Source: Methanoperedens sp049690315
Lineage (GTDB): Archaea; Halobacteriota; Methanosarcinia; Methanosarcinales; Methanoperedenaceae
Direction: 5' to 3'
Assembly (NCBI GenBank): GCA_049690315.1
Contig: JBAVMS010000028.1
Location: 1 to 64,000 of the forward strand
DNA length: 64,000 nt
The notes below the pieces were generated by a model that had not been told where the DNA came from, made no database searches, and saw only the letters and a program-made list of their open reading frames with translations. The position numbers and the translations under genes are program-made. Below, piece by piece: positions 41,331 to 50,600 of the stretch; within the stretch, counting starts at the first letter, position 1; every line of letters starts with the position of its first letter.

Positions 41331-42290
41331 TCACCCCATTATCATTTTAGTTATAATCGTGTATAAATCACCGAACGGAAGCATAACGACCATGATAAGA
41401 AGATATACTGTCCTTGGCTTTGCTGTCTGTATTTCAATCTCGGTTTCTGGCGCGCGCAGTGCAAGGTTGCAAATAATATCCATGGGAATCACAGTATTTC
41501 TTTCAGCTATTACCTTAAACGGTTTCTTATCTTTTTTCATTTTTTTAATTTCCACATCATCCATGACTTTTATTTGTATACTTCCCGATTCCTTTTCCTC
41601 GATTATACACTGTGATGGGATGGTTTGGTGTTTTAATGCCGGTAAGTCCTGGAATTTAACTTTTTTCCGCAATATATTCACAGCTAAACGTTTGAGAAAA
41701 AGTAGACCTAATACAAATGAACCTATGATGGCAAGTGTACGCCCAAGCCCGCTCGGTGATGCCGAAAAGATAATCATTCCTATAAAAGATGTTATTGAAC
41801 CCACAAAATACTTGAAATTCTTGTTTCTGCTGGTAATCAACCCTCCTTTATAGCAATCATAGAAAATCTCGAATATAACCAAAAACCCTCCTATTATCAT
41901 CAGGTTGAAATACAGGCTAAGATACGGCCATGTTTCTTTTACTCCGAACAGCTGTGTGTTATTAATCAGATAAGGCACATCCGCAAGCGATGGAAACATA
42001 AATCCAAGCGAATACATTACACGCACGTCGCCTCCTCCAATCAAGCCGGTCCTGTAAATGGTGTATTTGAAAAAATAATATGCTGTAATCCCTGTTATAA
42101 GTGAAAGTACTACAGGCGCAAAGTTTGAATTCGCGATGCTTTTCATAACTGCTAATATTATTCCTGTTGCAGCTATACCCACATGTGTAACTCTTCGATT
42201 AAGCAGACCGGTTTTAAAATCAAGCATGGTTTGATAAACCATAACCAATATCGCGATAATCCATGCTAGTAAACTCAACATATTCAACAT
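41331..42290 (-). CDS. Prepilin peptidase (A24 aspartic protease, FlaK/EppA-like)
   Basis: 319 residues. Both catalytic aspartates are in place: DFKTGLLNRRVTHVG near residue 24 and the GGGD motif in LIGGGDVRVMYSLGFMFP near 88. About six membrane spans lie in the first 200 residues, then a soluble cytoplasmic domain (residues about 210-290) that typical TadV- or EppA-size enzymes lack. It would cleave class III-type signals, and nine such proteins are encoded directly upstream. One span (LIMVVMLPFGDLYTI) closes the protein. Confidence 0.85.
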   Translation of the reverse strand: MLNMLSLLAWIIAILVMVYQTMLDFKTGLLNRRVTHVGIAATGIILAVMKSIANSNFAPVVLSLITGITAYYFFKYTIYRTGLIGGGDVRVMYSLGFMFPSLADVPYLINNTQLFGVKETWPYLSLYFNLMIIGGFLVIFEIFYDCYKGGLITSRNKNFKYFVGSITSFIGMIIFSASPSGLGRTLAIIGSFVLGLLFLKRLAVNILRKKVKFQDLPALKHQTIPSQCIIEEKESGSIQIKVMDDVEIKKMKKDKKPFKVIAERNTVIPMDIICNLALRAPETEIEIQTAKPRTVYLLIMVVMLPFGDLYTIITKMIMG

Positions 42291-42411
42291 ATTACAGGAT
42301 GTTTATAATACCACAATATTTAAAAAGGTTGTGGTGTATTAAACCAGCATTGGATATGGTTAAAACTAACTGCCAACTAATTAAATTAAATTGAATTAAA
42401 AGAGATTTGAT

Positions 42412-42960
42412 ATGGAACCAGATATACAGCAATCATTCGCTATCGAAGATAAAAAAAGTGTTCTAAACCTTCTTATGACGGACGGTCTGATTGATTTAGA
42501 GAGAGATAGAATCGACCCAGTTCTCCTGAATACACTACTTGAAGATCTCTTAATAATGCCTGCACACCTGCATGAAAATGGGAAAGTCGTTTATCTGCCC
42601 GGGCCTGGATTCGGTCTAAAACATCTACCCATATATGTATCCAGCCGAAATAAGAAAAATATACCTATGTCTATGGGATTGTCTGAATTAATAGATAAAA
42701 AATCAGCCAGTGCCGCTAGAAATATTATACTTTTTAACGTGTTTAAAAGCATTGTTGAGATAAAGCACCTAATAGATGATGGGAATTATAGCGAAGCCTA
42801 TGAAATCATACGCAGGTTAGAATACGATATTCGTTTAATAAAAATATATTATCCGGAACCAAAAGAAACCGACCAATATCACGAACTCGAATGTGAGATA
42901 ACAACTTTAAAGCGGAAAATAGAAATTGAAATTAATATTTTTACATTTAATTTAACTTAA
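42412..42960 (+). CDS. Hypothetical protein, 182 residues
   Basis: The only plus-strand gene inside the pilus region, divergent from the peptidase. All-helical C-terminal half (KSIVEIKHLIDDGNYSEAYE), N-terminus with LLMTDGLIDLERDRID. CCACAATATTTAAAAAGG near 42310 is a plausible promoter. A regulator of the cluster is possible but no DNA-binding motif is clear. Confidence 0.6.
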   Translation: MEPDIQQSFAIEDKKSVLNLLMTDGLIDLERDRIDPVLLNTLLEDLLIMPAHLHENGKVVYLPGPGFGLKHLPIYVSSRNKKNIPMSMGLSELIDKKSASAARNIILFNVFKSIVEIKHLIDDGNYSEAYEIIRRLEYDIRLIKIYYPEPKETDQYHELECEITTLKRKIEIEINIFTFNLT

Positions 42961-42966
42961 ATTCTT

Positions 42967-43200
42967 TTAAGGTTTCCCGTTGATGTAGTCGGTCGCTTTT
43001 TGAATCGCAGTGTCACCTGCAGTTTGGAGAGATAATATATTTGCTCCAATTCCTTTGTAGGTGTTTTGAAGAAGCCCGAAAACAGTACCTAAGACTGTTA
43101 CGCTGGCAAAAACCCTTGTAGTGGTGTCCATGACCGTTTCCATGGACACGCTTCCAAAGTCTGTTATTTTTTGGTTAAACGTTAGCTGAGTATAGGGCAT
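42967..43200 (-). CDS. Pilin-like protein 1
   Basis: 77 residues from an ATG at 43200 (GGAGGTGG upstream). A 15-residue leader ends in FG, followed by SVSMETVMDTTTRVF and a hydrophobic helix. This matches class III prepilin signals, with S in place of the usual Q at +1 and S and E at +3 and +5. Most similar to pilin-like 2 (GIG-N and QT-G-TA motifs near the C-terminus). Confidence 0.75.
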   Translation of the reverse strand: MPYTQLTFNQKITDFGSVSMETVMDTTTRVFASVTVLGTVFGLLQNTYKGIGANILSLQTAGDTAIQKATDYINGKP

Positions 43201-43279
43201 ATTGTGTTTAGACCACCTCCTGCTTGTATTCTTGTTCCGGGTTCTTCGACTGAGTACTTTTTTGGATTCCTTTTGATTG

Positions 43280-43327
43280 AAAAACCCCCTCATATGGTTC
43301 AGTTCAGTTGAACTTTTTATGAGGGAT
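43280..43327 (-). terminator. Hairpin between pilin-like genes 2 and 1
   Basis: CCCTCATA and TATGAGGG arms (43287-43294 and 43318-43325) with an inner GTTCA/TGAAC pair, followed on the minus strand by GGTTTTTC. It is either a terminator or an attenuator reducing expression of pilin-like 1. Confidence 0.7.
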
Positions 43328-43333
43328 TTAACT

Positions 43334-43639
43334 CTAAGGAGTTGTGAAATTCGTGTTGTCGATTTGGTTAGTGACTTTACTAACGGCTGTAGCACCGGAT
43401 GTTTGCACGGTTTTCACGTTAGTGCCGATGCCCGTATATGCGGTTACCAGCAATCCAAACACAGCGCCCAGAACGGCTACGCTGGCAAGAACCCTGGTAA
43501 CAGTATCCATAACGCTTTCCATGGATACGCTGCCATGTTCCTGGTCATCGCTGCCCGAGTTCTGTTGAAGTTCATCGCTTTCCGGTTTTTGGTGTCTCAA
43601 CCAGTTTTTCGCTTTTATCACGAAGTCTCCTATCATCAA
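43334..43639 (-). CDS. Pilin-like protein 2
   Basis: 101 residues with a longer 35-residue leader (MMIGDFVIKAKNWLRHQK onward) ending HG, then SVSMESVMDTVTRVLA and a hydrophobic helix. GGAGGTGAAAATTG precedes the tandem ATGs. The long charged leader is unusual for a prepilin. Confidence 0.75.
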   Translation of the reverse strand: MMIGDFVIKAKNWLRHQKPESDELQQNSGSDDQEHGSVSMESVMDTVTRVLASVAVLGAVFGLLVTAYTGIGTNVKTVQTSGATAVSKVTNQIDNTNFTTP

Positions 43640-43711
43640 TTTTCACCTCCGTTTATTTTTCTTTTTTTTGGTTTTTATCAGGGAAGTACGTGCCTCCCAT
43701 ACCTGGTATGA

Positions 43712-43942
43712 TTATTTGAAGTATATATCATTTATACCGGGTATGAAAGATAGCGACCCTCGGATAAACATGAATAGAGCATCCACAATCTGATGGATAT
43801 TAGAGACAGTGCCGCTCATTATAGAGAAGGTCATTCCCAATAAGGATATACCAAGAAACACTCTTGTAACTGTATCCATAACGCTTTCCATGGATACACT
43901 TCCGCATTCCTTGATACGTCCCGTCTCTTCTTCTATTACCAT
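43712..43942 (-). CDS. Pilin-like protein 3
   Basis: 76 residues if started at the ATG at 43942, which gives a leader of similar length to its paralogues; an ATG at 43999 would add 19 residues. CG precedes SVSMESVMDTVTRVFLG and the hydrophobic helix. The second half is also hydrophobic (IVDALFMFIRGSLSF). Confidence 0.7.
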   Translation of the reverse strand: MVIEEETGRIKECGSVSMESVMDTVTRVFLGISLLGMTFSIMSGTVSNIHQIVDALFMFIRGSLSFIPGINDIYFK

Positions 43943-44043
43943 TGCTTTTTCACTTCGCCTGCAATATGCAAGTCGCGTGTATTTAATTACTGAACACATA
44001 TTATTTTTGCCTTAATAAATACTTTACCAAATATTTTACTTCT

Positions 44044-44057
44044 TGTTAATATTAACA
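44044..44057. promoter_or_regulatory. Perfect palindrome TGTTAATATTAACA, second copy
   Basis: Lies in the gap between pilin-like 4 and pilin-like 3, about 100 bp before the start chosen for pilin-like 3. Same 14 bp as at 8171 and 62966. Confidence 0.45.
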
Positions 44058-44088
44058 TGAAGCTAAGTTAAATATTTGGAGGTTGAAC

Positions 44089-44376
44089 TCAGGTGATAGG
44101 TTTGATGGGTGTGGAGCACGTTCCATACTCAGGAGCTCCGTTGTGCGATTCATTAAAACATACATCAGTAAGATATGTTGTTGTAAAATTCTTAACTGAT
44201 TGTGTAGCGGTGTCTCTGTTGCCTTTCAAATGATTATAAAAAGGAAAAGCTACCTGGGCAGCCAGTGATAGGACGGTTATTCCCAAATACACGCGGGTTA
44301 GTGTATCCATGATAGATTCCATTGATACCGAGCCGAAATCAAATTCGAAATTGTCGGCTGTTTTTTCTATTTTCAT
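44089..44376 (-). CDS. Pilin-like protein 4
   Basis: 95 residues; leader ends DFG, then SVSMESIMDTLTRVYLG and the hydrophobic helix, followed by a soluble tail with two cysteines (CFNESHNGAPEYGTC) that could form a disulfide. Its start overlaps the stop of pilin-like 5. Confidence 0.75.
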   Translation of the reverse strand: MKIEKTADNFEFDFGSVSMESIMDTLTRVYLGITVLSLAAQVAFPFYNHLKGNRDTATQSVKNFTTTYLTDVCFNESHNGAPEYGTCSTPIKPIT

Positions 44377-44570
44377 ATCGTGATGATCGCTCCTATTATT
44401 TTTCCTAAAAACGCTGCCAGCGCAGCGTATATGTTTGCGCCCTGTATAATGATACTTCTCTGAAGCGCGAATACCATAGCGAGAAAACTCACAGAAAGAA
44501 ATACACGCGCGGCAGTATCTACAGTAGCCTCAATCGAAATGGAGCCCCTGTTGTCATTAATCATATTCAT
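44373..44570 (-). CDS. Pilin-like protein 5
   Basis: 65 residues, nearly all hydrophobic after the motif RG, SISIEATVDTAARVFLS. The short leader (MNMINDNRG) is closest to a standard class III signal. No soluble domain, like the small Flp-type pilins. Confidence 0.75.
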   Translation of the reverse strand: MNMINDNRGSISIEATVDTAARVFLSVSFLAMVFALQRSIIIQGANIYAALAAFLGKIIGAIITI

Positions 44571-44583
44571 CCCTTCCTTAATT

Positions 44584-44913
44584 TCACGGCTTCCATTTCA
44601 TTGCCCCCTGTATCCAATCCTGGGTGGCATTTGTCATCTGGGCATCATTCGTCCCGCTAATGAGTGCACTTGCAGCAGCCGTTGTTGTCAGTACCTTTCC
44701 AGCACCTCCCCCTACCCCAGGCCCTAATAGACCTAATCCTTTTGAAAGCACTGCGCCGAATCCGATATTGATTAGAAATGATATCAGTATCGTTAACATA
44801 ATGCTCACAGTAAGCACAACCAGCTGCATTACCAGCCCCAGTCTTAGAAGACTGTCAAAAACTGTTTCTATCGTTATACTGCCTTCATCGCTAATCATGT
44901 AGCCGACCCCCAT
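44584..44913 (-). CDS. Pilin-like protein 6
   Basis: 109 residues (or from MISDEG at 44898). EG then SITIETVFDSLLRLG, followed by two hydrophobic stretches and a Gly-rich centre (GLLGPGVGGGAGK). Overlaps the previous gene. Confidence 0.7.
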   Translation of the reverse strand: MGVGYMISDEGSITIETVFDSLLRLGLVMQLVVLTVSIMLTILISFLINIGFGAVLSKGLGLLGPGVGGGAGKVLTTTAAASALISGTNDAQMTNATQDWIQGAMKWKP

Positions 44914-45113
44914 TGCAGGACAGTGCTGAAACTCTTAACAATACTATTCCAAATAGAAGACGCCGTTCCTTTTATACCGCCCAGGATATACTTAAATAAA
45001 TTTCCTATTAGCTGTATTATAAGTGCCCAGAAGAATATCGTTCCAGCCGTTGAGGCGGCGGTTTCCAGGGATACGGATCCGAAATTATCTAAAGTCATTA
45101 GGTGCACCATCAT
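44895..45113 (-). CDS. Pilin-like protein 7
   Basis: 72 residues; FG then SVSLETAASTAGTIFF, a hydrophobic helix, and IKGTASSIWNSIVKSF, closely similar to pilin-like 8. Confidence 0.75.
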   Translation of the reverse strand: MMVHLMTLDNFGSVSLETAASTAGTIFFWALIIQLIGNLFKYILGGIKGTASSIWNSIVKSFSTVLQWGSAT

Positions 45114-45384
45114 GCCGCATCTTTTTTTCCCAAAGCGTGATAAAGAAGTCCATATTGATAACCCCTAACATCGGTAGTGCTGCTGAGGATGCGGTAAAAG
45201 AATTCCATATTGATTTTGCTGCGTTCATCAAACCGCCTCCGAAATATTTAATCAAATTACTGACCAGCTCAAAAATGATCGCGATAAATAAAAGGGTGCT
45301 GATGGATGAAACTATATTCTCCAGGCTAACCGAACCAAAATCATCTGCATTATTTGGTTCCCAGTCCAACGAGCGATAGTACAT
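45085..45384 (-). CDS. Pilin-like protein 8
   Basis: 99 residues; FG then SVSLENIVSSISTLLFI, with AAKSIWNSFTASSAALP after the helix, showing recent duplication with pilin-like 7. It overlaps both neighbours. Confidence 0.75.
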   Translation of the reverse strand: MYYRSLDWEPNNADDFGSVSLENIVSSISTLLFIAIIFELVSNLIKYFGGGLMNAAKSIWNSFTASSAALPMLGVINMDFFITLWEKKMRHDGAPNDFR

Positions 45385-45559
45385 TATTTTTCACTCCATT
45401 TGCGCCATTTATCAGTGAGTCAAAAGCTCCAACCACCAGACCCTTTAGCCATCCTAACATCTGTGCAATTGGCCAAAGTACTGCTGCGATTAATACCAGC
45501 AGGAGTATCTGTTTTATGGAGTTATCTAGAGCCACAGAACCATATTCTTGAATTACCAT
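45350..45559 (-). CDS. Pilin-like protein 9 (degenerate motif)
   Basis: 69 residues, first of the series in transcription order. The motif is YG then SVALDNSIKQILLLV, with A for S and D for E, so processing may differ. Followed by GAFDSLINGANGVKNN. Confidence 0.65.
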   Translation of the reverse strand: MVIQEYGSVALDNSIKQILLLVLIAAVLWPIAQMLGWLKGLVVGAFDSLINGANGVKNNVLSLVGLGTK

Positions 45560-45725
45560 TTTGCTATATTGAAATGCATTTTCATCTAAATAAGGGTTTC
45601 GTTGATATTTTAATGTCCTGATATCTGGTTGTCAAACAAGCAGCAGTATAAATGAATTTGACAATATTCAGATTTTGTCAAGTGATTTATCCAATTCTGT
45701 CAAAACTGATCCTGCAACATTCAAT

Positions 45726-47402
45726 TTATAACTTTGATTTGAGGAAAAGGAGAATTTTGCTGATAATAGATTGATTGTTTATTTCAGTTATTAGAGATGG
45801 AGGTTCAGAAGAGTTCAAGTCACTGGCATCCTTCAGCCCGGTAGAGTTCTGGTCGGTGAGGTTAATGTCGGTGTAGTCAGGCCAAATAATAGGTGAGCTG
45901 CGATTTGCATTTGATTCGATAGTTTCTGGCTGCTTCTGTGTTGCAGGTCCCGAACTGTCACGCTGCCTGATAATAATATACGAATTTGAATATGTATTAT
46001 GATCATCCCCCCTCCTTACGAAGATTCTTACATCCGGATCGAGCTGTGTTAAATTTGTGATGCTGGTATTGCTAAACAACATCTCATAACTTATTCGCCT
46101 GGTACCATTAATTTCAATCGTGCCCTTATATGTCGTGTTACCTTTCAATATTTTAGCGCCTGCTGGAATGAGATCTTTTATTTCGACATATGCCGGATCA
46201 TTGCCCCAGTTCTGGATATTGATTGTTTTATTGAATTTTTTGAAATCAGTACCAGCCGTATCGTTTATAAGAGTTACATTTTTATCGACATGAATGAGAG
46301 GCCCGTTAACTTCTATCCTACTGCTGTTTTCAGCTTCAACAGTCCCCTCTAAACTGCCCAGAGTCCATACTGCTTTTGCTGCCGGTACCTGTGCTATTCC
46401 GATTGTTTTTGATGCGGCGGTATAAGTGATACTCTCTGTCTGCCCCGGGTTCAATTCATACTTCTTCTCAAGCATTGACATCGATGCATTATCACTTAAA
46501 ATGAACCCAAATGGTAATGCATCTTTTAATTGTACGTTGACGGGGACATTTTGTGTATTTATCAAACTTATTGTAAAAACAGCATCCTGCCCTGTGCATA
46601 CCATTTGCGGATAATCTTTAGATATTTGGATTGGTGATTGCATAGTTACTACCGCCTCTATAATTCCCTCAACTCTGCTGCCGTTACTATCAGTATATGA
46701 CCATCCCACACGCGGCTTATAGGTATCCACAGATATCATGGGTACTCTTAAAATCCCCTCGTATGTTGAAGAAATGTCTCCATAAATTTTATCATAGTAT
46801 ATGTTAGTTTCACCTTTAACCAGTTCCAAACCTTTGGGATCCATAACGATTTTTAAGTTTCTCACGTTGCTGTTATTTGCATTTACATGGATAGTGTATC
46901 CGATCTTATCCCCAAACATGAAAGTATTTTCCGAAAGTGTAAAAGTAACTGTGGGAGGATTTACAACGGGTTCTACCATTACTTTTTTCCAGACATCTAT
47001 ACTTGCTCTGGCGCAACACGGCCATTCCCCAAAAACAGCAGTTCCATTCAGGATATCATTGGTGTTCGTTATTTGCGAGCCGTAAAATGTCAGGTCTCCT
47101 TCTTCGTTATATTCGCCTTCGGTTACGACTATTTTCTGGATATCGCCGAGCGTGCTTGTATTGTAAAAAGACACGGCAGCAGAGCCCCGGCCATCATAAT
47201 CTACGGCTTTGAAAATATAATTCTGTAATTGTATTGTGGCGGTTTTTTCAAAATTAAGCGTTCCGAGTTGAACCCACCCGCATCCATTACAGCTATTCGG
47301 ATCAGCACCTGCTATTGTGCTCAAAACCAAAACAGAGGCAAAAAGCAGGATAAAAAATAAAAATAATGGAATGCCGGATATTCGGTTCATGTTTACAATC
47401 AT
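45726..47402 (-). CDS. Secreted surface protein with DUF11-like domains
   Basis: 558 residues: signal peptide (residues about 10-33, LFFILLFASVLVLSTIAG), a Cys-containing first domain (CNGCGW, CCARA), then repeated beta-sandwich modules such as PIQISKDYPQMVCTGQDAVF and VNVQLKDALPFGF, typical of DUF11/conserved-repeat surface proteins. Many N-glycosylation-type sites. No C-terminal membrane anchor is clear. Probably an external part of the pilus or envelope. Confidence 0.7.
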   Translation of the reverse strand: MIVNMNRISGIPLFLFFILLFASVLVLSTIAGADPNSCNGCGWVQLGTLNFEKTATIQLQNYIFKAVDYDGRGSAAVSFYNTSTLGDIQKIVVTEGEYNEEGDLTFYGSQITNTNDILNGTAVFGEWPCCARASIDVWKKVMVEPVVNPPTVTFTLSENTFMFGDKIGYTIHVNANNSNVRNLKIVMDPKGLELVKGETNIYYDKIYGDISSTYEGILRVPMISVDTYKPRVGWSYTDSNGSRVEGIIEAVVTMQSPIQISKDYPQMVCTGQDAVFTISLINTQNVPVNVQLKDALPFGFILSDNASMSMLEKKYELNPGQTESITYTAASKTIGIAQVPAAKAVWTLGSLEGTVEAENSSRIEVNGPLIHVDKNVTLINDTAGTDFKKFNKTINIQNWGNDPAYVEIKDLIPAGAKILKGNTTYKGTIEINGTRRISYEMLFSNTSITNLTQLDPDVRIFVRRGDDHNTYSNSYIIIRQRDSSGPATQKQPETIESNANRSSPIIWPDYTDINLTDQNSTGLKDASDLNSSEPPSLITEINNQSIISKILLFLKSKL

Positions 47403-47404
47403 AT

Positions 47405-47617
47405 TTATAATATCCCCACTATTATACTAAGTATACCTAAAATTACAATCGCAAAAAAAACAATAAATACAATCTGGGTGATTAGAGCGGTTCTCCCCGC
47501 ATATTTTAAACTGGCCATAGCAGTTCCTGAACTTTTTCTATAATGCATCCAGCTATATAAAATGATATTTGCAATAAAAATGAAAATGAAAAAATAATCC
47601 ACGTAGCCTAAGCTCAT
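47405..47617 (-). CDS. Small two-span membrane protein
   Basis: 70 residues with two membrane segments (YFFIFIFIANIILYSW and IVFIVFFAIVILGILSIIVG). Overlaps the ATPase gene by four bases, so translationally coupled to it. Confidence 0.65.
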   Translation of the reverse strand: MSLGYVDYFFIFIFIANIILYSWMHYRKSSGTAMASLKYAGRTALITQIVFIVFFAIVILGILSIIVGIL

Positions 47618-50600
47618 AATTTTTCCATCTCAACCAAATCAATAAGTTCGGTTTTACTTAAAACCCGAAGTCCTGGTATTTTTAAGTCATGAAGATTCAT
47701 GCTTTTGACCATTTCGCCCTCGTTTATTATGATCACTTCATCCATGCTCTTATTCCGCAGCCTGTCTATTACTGTATCCAATGCATCGATTTTTGAGAGA
47801 ACCCCAATGGTTTTTGAGCATGTAACTATGAATGCGAACGGAGGCTGATGAGATAACTGGCATTCTTTTTTACTCTGTTGATTGCTCTCAGACTTAATCT
47901 TATTTTTACTCAGGTTATCATTCTTGCTCTTACCCGATACATTTCCAATTAGATTGGTAAAAATGAGTTCGGCGTCTTCCTCGCCTGGTTTAATTTCAAC
48001 ATTAACTGCAGTTGAGGTATCGGTTTTTGGTTCTACTTCTGCTTTTACTCCGGCTTCTGTTTCTACTTCAGCTTCTCGTTTTTTATCATAGTAATGATAT
48101 AGAAGCGCCGAAAATAAATACACAGAACTTGCAATTGCCTGTTTTCCTTTATCGGTCAAAACATATACAGTATCATTCTTTTTTTCATCGTTGCTGTCTG
48201 TCGTTTTCTCTGTATTTTCTATAAGAAGCCCCATTTCCATAAGTTCATTCATCTGCATCTCATCAAAATCTCTTCCCCACAGCTTCTTATATTCCATAAG
48301 CAATTCACTTTTTGTTTTTGGCGATGCAAAATATTCATTATGAGCAGCAATACTCAATAACGCAAACTTCGGATTAGATATTTTGATATCTGCATTTACA
48401 GCATATGATAAAATAGATTTGAAACTTCTTTCCCGCATATCCTTTGAATCGTATACCTGCTGGTCCATCTGAAATACAGGAATCTTGAAATTTTTTTCAT
48501 CTTCCCGACAAATATCCCTGAATCTTTTGCCTAGGTCTATTATTTCCTGTTCAGTTAATTCAGGTCTTTTGAGCCTTGGATAACAGACTTCTATTGGATA
48601 TGCCGCCTGACTGCTGTTAAGTTTCAGTAATGCCATTCCCGGGGAAAGCACTTTAAGAAACTCATACATTTGCGGCTCTTCCAGTATTCCAAGAGTCGCT
48701 GCAAGTTTTGCCACGGCGTAATCCTCATCGGTTTTATGCACTATCAAATTATTAGCAAGCTTCAGAACCCGTTCGTCCAACAACTCCGGCAGCTGGTCAA
48801 TTATCCATATACCTTCTCCGAATTTCCTGATCTCGGATAAAATTTGAGATATTAATGATATTGAATTGCTGAACTCGTCGCTCCTATCCTGCGCAATATT
48901 ATGTGCTTCTTCTATAACAAGAGTATGAATTTTCATAGGTGCGCCGATTAAACGTTCTACTGAAGATGTGCATGTGACCTCAACCATTTCAGTTGAAGCC
49001 GGGTTACTATTCTGCGTCTGCGGTAATTCATCCAACGGGCTGTTTTTACTCGAACTCAATTTATCTTCTTCTTTAATTTTAAGCTGGAAAGCCGAAACAG
49101 TAAACCCTTCACCAAATTCCTTGGCATCAATTTTATTGTCATTGGAAACTTGACATTCAATCGTCCCCTTTCCAATCACTGTGCCGTCCTTGATCTCAAC
49201 TATAAAATCATCAACTTGTGCTGCGATACCGTTCTTAAAAGAGGCTGCACACATATGCTTTTGCATTGCTTTTCTTATTATTTCGCGCTGCGTATCAGGA
49301 TTAATGCCATAATATTTTTTCCTATCGTATTTATCATCAGGCAGTTTAATTGCATTTACCTGCCTGTAATTCCAGAGATGCTGTATAAACATAAGTGACA
49401 CAAAGTTTTTTGCGTCATCATCTATGGGATTGTATTTACCAAACATGAATTGAATTATAACATTTTTACTGAACATAACAGCCGGCGGAACAGTGCTGCG
49501 CCCATTCTCCGGGCAGAATATATTCTCTCCCTGCGCTGCCATGATCTTCTCTAATCTTGATACAAGACTGTACATTGCCTCCCTATACCGCTGGCTCGTT
49601 TCAGCTTTCATACCTTCCCGTTTTCTTTCTTCCCAATACCTGCCATGCTTAAGGTGGTCGAGCAGATCACGGCAAGTTGGGATGCTTCTTGAATCTGCCC
49701 TTGTATATATTTCGTTTACAGTCCATCCGTGTTTTTTATACAGATCGTGCAGGGCTTCTCTACAGACGCTTTCCATAATAGGCCCGATCTGAACCATCGT
49801 ATGCTTGAACAGCGCAGCCGCGTCTTCTACAGCCTGTCCGATGCTTCTGCCTTCAACTGATTCAAGTACATTTATCTTGAATATCACTTCGCTTGACCAT
49901 AGGGGAACCACAAATACTTCCGTGTCTGTTGCTGAACACAGCTTATGGTATTCACCATGCCTGTCCAGTATGAGTACGTCGCTGAAGGGGCCGAGTTCAT
50001 CTCCGTCCAGTGTTTCCTTTAATATTCTTTTCATGGTGTTAGTTTTACCCGATCCGATTTTACCGCAGATAACACCTATCAGCCTGGGATCATTAATGGC
50101 ATCTATGGCGACTGTTGAAACATGTTTGAAATCCTGTACGGCCCGGGCAAAATAAATCGGGTTGCTTTTATCCAGCCCAAGGTTCCTTCGGGTAAGCCTT
50201 CCCTGAAGATCCGGGAATTTAATTATATCGATATCGGCTGGAAGAGGGAAGTCCGGTAAATGCCCAAAGATACTGAGTATCTCGTTGTTTACAATAGTAT
50301 CGTGCACAAGCCCATCATCTTCTTTTTCGAAATTCGATGGTGTTAATAAATATAAAGCCTGTAGTGCCTCTTCAGGTTCAACAATCTCGACCATAACCGT
50401 ATCAAAACTTCCCCTTACCACGCCAACAGCAGTATGAAGATTGACTTCTAATTGGCGCGTCGCCTCTTCGAACGTATCGCCTTCGCTTGCTACAGCCAAT
50501 AACACGTTAGCATTGAAAAGTCCGCGCTGCAATCCTCGCCATAGATACTGCGTCCGATAAGTCTGCCCCAGGAATCCCTGATCCTGAAGCGGCGAAACAA

